Below, piece after piece: positions 12,696-24,069 of a stretch of DNA of 64,000 nucleotides (position 1 is the first letter of the stretch; each line of letters starts with the position of its first letter). Below the pieces are notes generated by a model. The model saw only the letters and a list, made by a program, of their open reading frames with translations. It had not been told where the DNA came from and ran no database searches. This DNA comes from Hamiltosporidium tvaerminnensis. Lineage: Eukaryota > Microsporidia > Dubosqiidae. Both the position numbers and the translations under genes were made by a program. The DNA lies in the NCBI GenBank assembly GCA_022605425.2, contig CM061246.1, positions 992,001-1,056,000 on the forward strand. The letters run 5' to 3'.

Positions 12696-14330
12696 TTAGA
12701 ATAAAAATAAATTAATTTTAGCATAAAGGCATCTTATTTTATTAAAATAGATCAAGAACAATCGCCTTAAGCGAATCTTCCAATGAAATTTCATAATAAA
12801 ATTTTCTATATTTTTAGAAATTTTTGGAGATTTGTCGCAAAAAATATGATCCAATAAATCTCGGAAAACCATTACAAACATCGATATTAACCTCGTTTCA
12901 ATATCAAATATTCTTGTTTCGCAAGTAGTAAAACGAGAAGAACTTCCTGCTTTAGAAGCTAGATGTGTATTATAATGCTCTTTAATCACATCCCTCAGAT
13001 CTATTCTTGCAAGATCCTCAAATACTAAATGCACATCATAATTAAAATCGAAATTTCTATCTATTACTTTTAAAAGCTCAGAAAATATTTCAAAAATTAA
13101 ATAAAAATGCTCAAAGGTTGTAGAACGATTTTTTTTAAAAATTTTTTCGAAAAAATTTATATTTTTTAAGCTTTTCAAAATTTCAAATTGATCATAGGAA
13201 GATCTGATTTTAATTTTTTTAAAAAAGCTAAAAAAATCACAGAAAATCCACTTATCTCATTTTTACAGTTTAATACCAAGTACATTTTTGTTTTTTGAAT
13301 AATTTCTTTCTGATTTTAAATTTTTTTATTTTATTGGACTTAAGAAAATCTATAAAACCTTTTTTACCATACTCAATTGACTCATTGGGATTAAGCTCAA
13401 ATAAATTGCAGGTTTCAAGTCCTTTAAAGAAAACCCTGTAGTTATTCGATTTTTTAAAATCAGGTGGACTTTTTGATTCGATAGAAACTTATAACTATTT
13501 ATGATCGAAGACTTAATTTGGGTTTGAATTATTTTTTTGTCTTTACTGTTTTCTAAAAATTTTGCATCAAATATTCTTTTCTTAAAAATTTAATTGCCAG
13601 CTAAATCTCCATCATATGACAATAGATCACCATTCTTTTTCTCTAAGAAAATTCTGATATTTCTATATCATCGAAATGATTCAATATATTGTATAGGATT
13701 TTAATCAATTTATTCTATTTATATGTAATGATGATTGAAACTTCATCGGTATCATATTCTTGCAGTTTTGAAATAAACAATTCTGTGAATTCCAAATTTC
13801 TTTCTGAGATAGAAAGTCTTTGCAATGAATACTCTATTTCTTTGAATATTTTATTGTTTACAGTCTTTTCCATCCATTCAGATTCGAAATAGCAAAATTA
13901 TCTAAAAAATCAAATATTTCATCCTAAAATAGATTGGTAAGCGAATCGGATTCACTAAAAAACAATTTTGTCTTAGTTCAAATAATATACTATGAATTTC
14001 AGTGAAATAGAGCAGGTAAATCGCTTTATTATTCTTTTCAAAAATATTTTGATCGCTTTCATTTATCTTAAATATCAATCTAGGAATTATATTAGTTTTA
14101 AGATTTTTATCAGATAAAATCTTTGCTATATACTTTTTGTCATAAAACAGGGCAAATGAATTCACTTCATTATGATTTCGAACTTTAAGTGGTAGGGACT
14201 TATAGCTTTTAATATATAGTGCCATAGAGTGTAAATATACCACTCTTCCTTTCGATTTTGCTGAAGATGGTGCAATAGAAATAGAATTTTTATCTTTCTT
14301 TGGATGCTTTCTGTTTCCAGTTGCTATGTA
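12696..14330 (-). pseudogene. Broken gene of unknown function
   Basis: Minus-strand fragments in consecutive order suggest one disrupted gene. The first runs from about 14330 to 13902 and is open without an ATG; it starts Lys/Ser-rich and includes SLPLKVRNHNEVNSFALFYD. Next comes a frame near 13890-13716 (SLQRLSISERNLEFTELF). Then follow fragments near 13590-13290, one reading LFELNPNESIEYGKKGFI, and last a 160-codon frame 13178-12696 with DLARIDLRDVIKEHYNTHL. The pieces are helical and hydrophilic, so they look like real protein broken by frameshifts and stops. The LFELNPNESIEY piece is faintly like the start of a Sec7 domain, but nothing else supports an ARF exchange factor. No family is assigned. 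Confidence 0.45.
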
Positions 14331-14519
14331 ATTAAATATTTAAGATTCATTTTTAGGGCAAGTTTTTTTTAATTAAAAAAAGAAAAATCTTAAAATACTA
14401 TTCGTTATTTTAAATTAATAAAAAAATAATTAGAAAAAAAAACCTGACAGCAAAAATATAAAAAATGAACCAAGAAAGGCTGAAAACTTGGAAACTAGTA
14501 TAAGAGAGAAAAAAGTGTG

Positions 14520-16745
14520 AGATTTAGATGTAGAAACAATCACCAGGAGGCCCATCCAGAAAAGCATCCACAATAACACCCAATAGATCGAGCAATACTT
14601 GCCAGTCTACTCGCTTGACACCATATCCTCGTCTTCCCGTTCCGATTCGTCTGCAAGAAACCATTTAATATCACGAAAAACCTTAATACAGCTTCCATTC
14701 CAGAACGAAACCGAATGATTTTATTGCATTCGATGCTTGAATCTGTCACGGATACAGAGCAGTCATTTCTTATATCTGGTATTATAGAAGTATCAAAATA
14801 TATTTGAAATAAGGCTAATAATGGCTGCCTGTAATTTGGAGGTACAATAATGAGAAATTTAGCTGCCCATTAGATCGATATGTTAAAAAATATAACACAA
14901 AATAAGGCAGAAATGAAAACAAGGCAAGAAGAGAATGAAGTGGGACGTAGAATCGCAATTTTTCTCACCGAGCCATGTTCTTTAACTTATAATACACTAT
15001 AATTAACCAGAAAAAAGTTAGTGTGTAAAACCAAGGAACTCACGTAGGAGGAAATTGGAGATGTAGTGGCTCAACTAGAAAACTCAAGTAAATTGGTTGA
15101 TGGAAAAAGTTTTGCACCTCATTAATCAGATCACGAGGAATTATGTAACTATCCTCTGTCTAATAATGTTAATGATGCAGCTCGAATTCTCCAGGCGGCC
15201 CAGGAATGCTATGACGAGGTAACACGCAAAAATATTGCTAGATTCGGTTGGAAGGAAAATATAGAGAGTAAAATTTCTAAGCTATTACACACCAAAGAGC
15301 TTCTTTAGAAGGCCTGAAAATCGGAAAAGATCTTCACTATAGAAGCTTAAAACCTTAAGAAAATCCTGCAAATGTTTAATTGAAACTTTAGCAATTTAAC
15401 TGATCGTTCTAAGGTTTTAGTTAAGAACAATGCCTTTTAATATGTCTGCACAAAAAAATTTCGATGTTTGAAAGTAAGAAGCAATTCCAAAAAGAGAATC
15501 GTATGTTTGAGATATTTCGAGGTCGATTTTATGGAGGTTGCTTTGGGCGCTTTGAATCCGAGAATGTGATCAATATGACAAAATTATGAAATTTTGAACT
15601 CAATGTGGAATAAAAATGATAAATATGTTACGTATAATGACTACTTGATATCAGTCGTGCCTGTACTCATCAGATCACATTGCCTTCCTTGAAGAGTTTG
15701 TAAATGTTATCAACTGAATGCCCAACCGAAAAGTCGCTGGAATTTATGGTGCTTGCAATTACCACATCAAGAAACGTACGATTCTTCACAAATAACTTTA
15801 TGATATTGTGAAAGTTATATGTTTAGAAGGTACGCCACAGCCGAATGGTATTATTGTGGACTTACTTATCTTATGCCAAAATTACACCAAAGACTGGTTC
15901 TGGTTACAGGCTAATTACCCGTAAGGCAAACTTGTATAAGCTGACAAGAAAATGTGTTACGCTGGTGGTGCAGCTTGAGGTGAAAAGACGAGATTAAGTT
16001 TCAGATAATCAGTTAGGAGCGGTTAGAGGGTGCAAGAAGCGAATGAACTGGTTTTATTGATTGTTGCACCTTAAAGAATACGAGCATAATCTTAAGGAAA
16101 TGTGGATTGAAGTCATAAAAACTTATAATTCAATTGATCCTACTTATTTGTTTCAATGAGTCGAAAACTTTTTATTTATCTGATTGGATCCTAAAATTTA
16201 TTAAGGTAATTGTATCAAAATAGAAAATTGATATATCAGTGGGGCCTGAAAAAATTATGAGCAAGATTAATAAAAGGATTGTTCGGAAAAATAATCTGTC
16301 ACCTTTGGTGTCTGTTTTGTGTATTGATCTATAAAGTCTAAAGTGAATAAAAAAATTTACTAAAGTGACAATATAAACGAAGGTTTTATCACTCTTACCA
16401 ATAATTTTTTGTTTATTGATGATATAAACCCTGTTGCCAAAGATGAACAAAAATTAGACAGATGAATAAGGGAATAGAAAGATTTCTAAACAACATATGA
16501 TTTGAGATCAACAAAAAGCGATCGGCTACAAATTATCCGTGTTGTAAATATACTGCTACTTTTTTCGAAAGAATGTGAAATTAGAAATAATTTAGAGTAA
16601 TAGAAGATAGTAGAGGAATCTCAACAGGACAGTTGTTGAAAGAAGTATAGATAAACTGGTAGCAGAACTAGAGAGACTTTGCCGCACGATATTAAATGCA
16701 AGAAATTTATTTCACATCATCATTCAAGATTTAATCTCTTTACTA
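14520..16745 (+). pseudogene. LINE-B: decayed LINE copy, N-terminal to RT part
   Basis: Old relic of the same LINE family, full of stops and frameshifts. Recognisable in order: a match to the Ser/Pro-rich N-terminal region, SIPERNRMILLHSMLESVTDTE near 14690-14760, the region before the RT domain near 15200-15560, the RT core near 15700-16260, and the catalytic FIDD near 16410-16425. Similarity ends near 16745, shortly after the RT domain, so the zinc knuckle, endonuclease and 3' end are missing. Its N-terminal part resembles LINE-D rather than LINE-A or LINE-E, which shows that the LINE-D type of N-terminus is old. Confidence 0.85.
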
Positions 16746-19444
16746 AACCATCACATATGTGTACTTTATCTGTAACCATCTGTATTCTCAAATTTAGTCG
16801 ATTCAATACGTGTAGTGTCAATACTTACTTACTTATTGCAGTCTTATTTTACCTATCGGTGTCAAGGATCAACAAATGAGGTTTTCGCATTTGCTTGTTT
16901 TAATTTGTTAACCTCCGTGTTATAAGGAGTCGGTTTATGGATCCAGCTTGATTTATACTTCACTCTAATCAAAACTAAGATCTTCAAAAATTTCTATTGA
17001 CTTATTACCAAGCAGAAATTCTTTTAATTCGGGTTTCTTATCTCCACCTTAGGATATAAAACGAAGGAAAATACATTGGTATGACTATATTTTTTGCTCG
17101 AATCAAAGAATATACTTAATATATATTTTGCCTCTTAAATATGTTTATGAAGAATTCACAAGACAATTCTTCTTACATACTTATTCAGTTTTTCTTGTAT
17201 TTCGCTGTTGAAGCAATTTTAACTCATTATATCCTAATAATTATGCCAATTTAGGGCAGAATTGATTTTTAAATTCCGATAATAAATTTTATTTTTACTA
17301 CTATTATACTGCATAAGTTATTGTCGCAGAAAAACTAAATCAGATAAAACATTTAGAAAAAAAATACCTGGTAAAATTAAATAAGTTTAAGCCTATTTGA
17401 TAAGAAATAATATCGATTGCTCTTTTTATATAACCACCAGACTATATGAAGCATACTTAAAAAATTGTAAATCTCATCTTGAGAGCATTTACTGATCTAG
17501 TATAATTTCTTTAGCACAAAAACAAAATTATAAAATCAGAGATCAAACGTTCGAAGGATTTTCCCATAAAAATATTCGAGACATTATTTGATATGATGAA
17601 TGAGTAAAAAGAAAATAGTAAAGATATTATAAAAAAAGGCAATACAAATGTTATACTCTAACTTATAGATAAGAAAATTTATAATTATTTAAATAGAAAT
17701 AAAAATAGTTTTATAACTTTAACTGCTTAAAAATGTTGTGATTAAAAAAACAATGTGAAAGAATATGATTTTAAAAAAATAACGCGAAAGAAGAGGATAC
17801 ATATACCATGCTAAATAATAAGATGGGAATGAGATATCAAAGAAGCTAAAATATTCTTTTTCAGCTATAACTCTAAATTGAATTGAATTTCACTTACTTG
17901 GAGGTTAATATTTCTAATTATTCTATACGATGTTTATTGTAGATGAACTATTCATATAAATTTTGGTTTAATATTTAGAAAAAAATTTGAAATAAAGTCT
18001 AAGTTAACCGGCTATTCTATGGTTATTTGCAACAGGTATCAAACATACGAAAATAAATAAAATAGAGAGAAAATTTAAGTTTAATTTATGTATATTGCGA
18101 TTCATCTCCTGAATATTTAATGTCATGGTCCATAAAGCACCTCTTTATTTCCACTACGCCTTTATATATTAATAATCCCATTTATTCATAGTGGACATAT
18201 GTTATTTGTATTTGATTTCCTATGCTATATTTTCCGGGTTATTTCGTATTTACTCCGCCATCTATTGTTCCAGTGTGATTTCCATATTATACGGCCGAGT
18301 TTTTGTCCTTAAATTCAAACGATCAACAGGCAATATATATTCAAATAATCTCAATGTAAAACTTAACGGCTTGCTATTGTTTGATATTATAGATTAAATA
18401 AACGCTTTAAAGTGCAACTACTTGTTATATGGGAGCAAATTTCGAGCAAATAAGTCTTATGAATAAATAAATTTTTAAGAATTATAAAATTATTCATTCA
18501 CTTTTTATACTTTTTATTTTACTAATAGCAAAAAATATTGTAGACAGAATGCCAGGAATTTTAATTTGCCAAAACAAGGAAGAAAACGATATTTTTGAAG
18601 ACCGGATAGTATCTAGAAATTACACCAACAAGCTAAAAGACTTTTAGAAGGAGGCTAAATGAATTTATAATGTTTGGATATGATCTTTGCTTCAAAAGGC
18701 GCGAAGAAATTCCGAAGGTTTTTTTTTGAGGTTGAACCGGGTCGATTAAATATATAACCGAGACAGAACTTTCTGTACCACATTGTTGGAATTGATAAAA
18801 TGCTTTCTTTGATTCTACAAAAATACCATGGAATTCCCAAGACAGGCTTACGTCAATGTTTAAAAGCACATGAAGCATGTAGTAGATAAATTTCTGTAAA
18901 AAAACCAGCTAATTTATATAAAATATATTACAAAAAACATGATTTTTTTGTAGATCAAAGAAGATACGCTAATCAAAATAATGAGTATTGTTAAATTTTA
19001 AACTTAATCTACACTTATAAAAAGCATCTCCGGTGTTTTAAGATAATACACAAGACTTCACAGTTTGTAAGAGATTTATTTAAATTTATATTTGAAAATC
19101 TCGTCATTATAATTGCTATTTAATCTGATTATAGCAAATAATTTAAAAATGAATAGCCGGAAATATACTTAACTGCACTTAAGATTCAAATTATACATAG
19201 GAAACTACGTAATACAAAAGCCCAGGTACGAGTTTTATGGATGAATCGAACAATAAAAAGATGCTTGGCAAAAAAAGTTATATCTTCCTGGTTCGAACAA
19301 GTAGATTGATTTTTATAGTGATGCTATATAGGCTTTTAATAGAACAATACATAAGGCCTCAAATGAATCAAAATTTCAATTCTTTTTCGGTAACTTAGAT
19401 TTAATAATCCTCGTTCTGGTAGTATAATGATTTAGGAAATAAAT
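16746..19444. other. Gene-poor A+T-rich DNA
   Basis: No gene recognised. Minus-strand open frames at 18633-18878 overlap a slightly G+C-richer patch but have no domain I can name. Confidence 0.5.
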
Positions 19445-19879
19445 GATGATTTAGTATTGTTCGACAGAATTGGTTCTGGGGTATTAACTTACGATAGCCA
19501 TGATAAATATACACATCAGAATTTAGAGATTCCGTCTAAAATATATAACGAAGTAGATGATTCTCGATGTCTTTCTTAAACCTCAACAACTACTGCTTTT
19601 GAAATTGATAAGAATATAGAAAATGATACAGAAGTAAGTAAACATTTTGAAAAATATAAAAAAAAGAATCATAGAAAGTAAAGATTCAAATAAAACAATA
19701 AGAAATCTCCTTATTCGTATAATTGTTTTGATAAAAAAAAAGATTTACTCATAAATTTAAAGACTAAACGAGCACCGTTCGATCATTTTTATGATAATTC
19801 TGTCTTTGACGTAACAAATATTTTTATTAGTAATATGATAAAATTACAAAACGTTAATACTGAAAAAAGAACTGTTTAG
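19445..19879 (+). pseudogene. Decayed reading frame, unknown function
   Basis: A single frame of about 144 codons reads as coherent hydrophilic protein (for example FDRIGSGVLTYDSHDKY near 19463-19513 and KTRAPFDHFYDNSVFDV near 19765-19815) but is broken by three internal TAA codons. Such a long coherent frame with only a few stops suggests a gene lost fairly recently. No domain is recognised; chance cannot be excluded because Lys/Asn/Ile-rich frames are easily produced by A+T-rich DNA. Confidence 0.35.
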
Positions 19880-22800
19880 AAAAGCGTAATAAAGCGGATT
19901 TGATCTTTATTTTCTTTTTTTTTTAAACTATGTGTTATTTTTAAAATAAGAAATGCTTACATAAAAGGATATGGTTTTATTTTTAAAATTCCAACGATAA
20001 ATATTTTTAGAGGGAAAATATAATCATTAGTTTAAAATCCTTTTTTTCTTTGACTTCAATTATATTTTAAAAAAATACTTCATGTTTTAGTCCAGGGGCT
20101 CTAAAGATGAATGAATAGAAAATAAGAGGGGTAACAAGAAGTATAATAATATAACGGGGTCTAAGTAATTCAAATAAAAGTGGGGTGTTTAAGAAATAAT
20201 GGGCGGGGCGTAATGAACATGAGGGGCATTAAGGAACGCGAAAAATAATCATCAAACTTTACATATAAAATTTTATTTCCAAAATAGCAAAAAAAACGAT
20301 TTCATTATCAGATAAAATTGGAATAACGTAGAAAAAGAAAATAATACCGCAAAATAACTAAATTTAGACTTCAAACCTTAAAAAATACAAAATGCATTAG
20401 AAACTCTATATTATTCAGCTTATAAAAGTGATAGGGTTTAACTGGTAAAAAAATATAAAGTAACTCCTTCATGTTTGCTTTATTTATTAGATTTAAACAC
20501 CATTAGATTTTGATTAAGCTTTTATTTGCAATTATTTGTAAGAGAGTAAAAAAATTTTCCAACGATTTATTTCAAATAAATATTCGCTAGCAGAATTTTG
20601 TCCAAACTCGAATATCTAAATCGAAATAATCGGAAACTCCTGCTTTTTTTGTAATATAGGCGGATTCTAAAAACTCTCGGTAAAAACTGAAAAACCCCTA
20701 AGATAGTATAATAAGAGATTGTCAAATGCTTTTAAAGGTTAACCAAAATATAAACAGGGTGTATTTAAATCATTGTCTTAGAAAGGTACATTTTATGATT
20801 ACATATTCCCCCTAAAAATGTTCTGGGACAGATATAACTCTTTATAAAAATATAAAAAAAAAATTTTGTTTAAAATGTATTTATATCTATAGATGGAATT
20901 TATACTGATAATTAAATTTTAAACATACGGTAATATAAGTTAACAATTTGTTAAACCTCATCAATTTAACATCACGAGGATATGTGTTTTAATTATATAC
21001 CAATAATCTCGGAATCTTACCTATTATAAAATCAGCGAATATATGTGAAAACAAGACAAGACATAAAATAAAGCCCAGAAAACTAGGAATTAATACTTAT
21101 AAGTAAAATTTTGAGTGACATTTATACCGAAATATAGAAAATATAAATACTAAAAGAAATATCGTCGAAAGAACATCGTAATAACAATTTAACTAAAATT
21201 AATTTAAGATTGAAAAGGTAATTTGTCTACAACTTTAATTGCAAAAAAATATTTTCAAATTTAGGATTATAAAAAATTTGATTTGAAAATTTAAGTGTAT
21301 TTTTGATTAATAAAACCTCGTAAAAATTCTAATTCATCTTTTGTCCTTAATCTATGTTTATAAATAATAGTAAAAAAAATCAAACTTTATAACTATGGTT
21401 TAAAATGAGACTCAAGAGGTTAAATAAGGACATGATATGATACTAAATATAATTTCTTCTCCGATTTTACAGCCTTAAATACTTTTTCTAGACTTCAAAT
21501 TAGAAAATAACTAAAAGAAATTGTATTTATGATATCAAAAATTAATATTTACAACTGTCCACAAATATCTTAATTACTTATTTAAGTTCATATAATTTAA
21601 ATTTATTTAAATTAAACAATGATTTTTAGCACATTTCGAAGCTGTAAGAAATATAAACTCAGTATAATACGAAACAGACACATATTTTTCATTTTGAATT
21701 TCTGACATTGAAAAAAATCCTTACTTAGATAAGAAATATATTTACAATCAACCTTAATTAAACAAATTTTATACAGATTTAAATTATTTGAACGAAATTT
21801 TTTACTTCGGATTTTATGCAATTAATTGGTTATTAAATGGCATATTTGTTTATTTATTCAAGCAAATAATCAAAAACTACATGAAAGCTCATATATAGAG
21901 AAATAGTAGTAAATCTGTTTGTCTTTTTAATAAATCAACTAAGAGAGATATAAACTCACCAATGACATGTTTTGTTGTATAAAGAACCTGGGAACAGATC
22001 AGTATGATAACAAAGTTGTGTAAATTATTATATTTGACTAAAAGACGTCAAATAATTTATTTTTTTTGATTTAGAGATGCATTGTTTGGTCTAATCAGCT
22101 TTCATAATAAATCAATGGGGTATATATGTGCTTTTTTACCTTAAAAATAATGTATGTACAGGTTTCAAAGACATATAAGAATTATTTCTCGTTTGAATGT
22201 TTATAAAAATTTGTTAGCAAATTTAATACTGGTATTAAAATTTAAAATGACATGTAAGTTTAATTGCATCGGTTGTATGATTAAAACCAATGTATTATAT
22301 AACATAGAACTATCATAGGTAACAACCCCCTTTAGAATTTATTTGCGTCTATTTTTATCAAAAATCCAAGTCCTATAGTTTATTCTGGATTAATATAATA
22401 TTGATGATTCACTTCCGAAACAATTCATTTAAAATATCTTATGATAATATTATAATCGAGAGCACAAATTTTACTATATAAAGCAAGATTATTGTTCCAT
22501 ATCGAAGCATAGGTTTGATGATCGTTGATAATCTTCAAGAAATAAAATCTCTAGGATATTAAATCAAAAAAGTTAGGAATCGGATTTAGAAAGAAAATAT
22601 AATTTTGAAATATCACCGCTGTTCATGTTTGAAATACTCTAATTTAGCTGTAATTATATGCAAATAGAAAAAGTCTATAAAGGTATAAAGCGATTTAAAG
22701 ATTCGAAAGATATATAGCTGAGCAAAAGTTTATTATAAAAGCAAATGATAAAAAAAATAAACTATGACGAATGAAAAGAAACATGTGGAATACTGTCGAA

Positions 22801-24069
22801 GTCTAAAAATTTATTTATTAATATAAGTCTGTAATAACGATCGCCCAATTATCAAATTATTTTAAGAGTTAGAATAAAACAAAATAATTTTTCTTCATCA
22901 CTAAGCTGAACACTATTCTGATATTGGGAACGTAATTGCGCTTATTTTTTGATCGGGATATGTTAGTTGCGTTTAAATGAAATATTCCATTTTAGTCTTA
23001 GATGAACATAAAAATGTTTGTTTCGTAAGAATACTATTGAAGTGGAGTTTGGGTTCGACTTTTATACAAATTAAAGCTTCTTTCTAATGTACATTAATTT
23101 TATTGAGAGAGGTTCATAATATTATAATAAAGAGAAATTTAATTTGGTATGATTTTTTCCAAATTTACAATAAATTTATTGAAGAAAGAAAAAACAGTAA
23201 AATTAAAGCCAAAATTAATATTCTTAAAATATTTTCACACATCAAACATCATAAAATATTTCATTAAATGTAATTATGCCCTACATAATGTAGTCAAATC
23301 AGAAAATAACTAATTGACTCTTATTTTCAATAGAATTTTGGATTTATCTTTTTGAAACAGTCAAATTATCTTCAGCGTTATATTTTTCAGAATTTAAATA
23401 ATATTGGATTTATAATAATAATAAAAATTTCAGGTCTTTGTAATCTTTAAATTATATTTATTTAATCATATCTCAGATTTTTGACTTCTTTTTATTGCTT
23501 AAAGTGTGTATTTATGAGAGTTTAGAAATTTTTTGTTAAAATATACTAGATTGCCGGATAGAAGCTTAATTGTACAAAGTGTCTGAAGTATTAATTCATT
23601 TTTTATAGATATCTTTCAATATTTAAGCTATATTTTAGGCTAAAATATTTCAGAAAACTTCTTTCTACTAAATTATCATACATTTTTATATCTTTTATAT
23701 ATTTGCATCAATAATTTGAAGGATATATATATTAGGAACCAATTTATTTATTAAAACTTTAATAAAATGTTATAATTAAAGTAAAATTGAATCATTCAAG
23801 GCTTTTTCAAATAAATTAAAAACCACCCAGAAATCCTCTACTTTAAATGCTATAAGCTAGACAAACAGTAAATAAAATTTTTTACGCAAACAAAATTTTA
23901 ATTTGATTTTTACTTCCTCGTTTTTATTTATTTATTTTTGAAAGTATAAATCAAAATAAATTCTATAAGATTTACCCATAATCTTATTGTAAAGTTTAAA
24001 GAATTACAATTTACTCTTTTTAAACAAGAAAAAAGAAAAAATATTTACAAATGAAATTTATTTAGAATT
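19880..24069. other. Gene-poor A+T-rich DNA
   Basis: About 4.2 kb without a recognisable gene. It includes the cluster of G runs at 20094-20227. The last ~70 bp are the 3' flank of the THO2-like gene. Confidence 0.5.
20094..20227 (+). repeat. Cluster of spaced GGGG runs
   Basis: Six to seven runs of four G occur at 20094, 20127, 20155, 20182, 20201-20209 (GGGCGGGGCG) and 20223, about 20-33 bases apart, in DNA that otherwise has few G runs. The spacing is too wide for a classic compact quadruplex. It could be a decayed tandem repeat. Confidence 0.5.
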
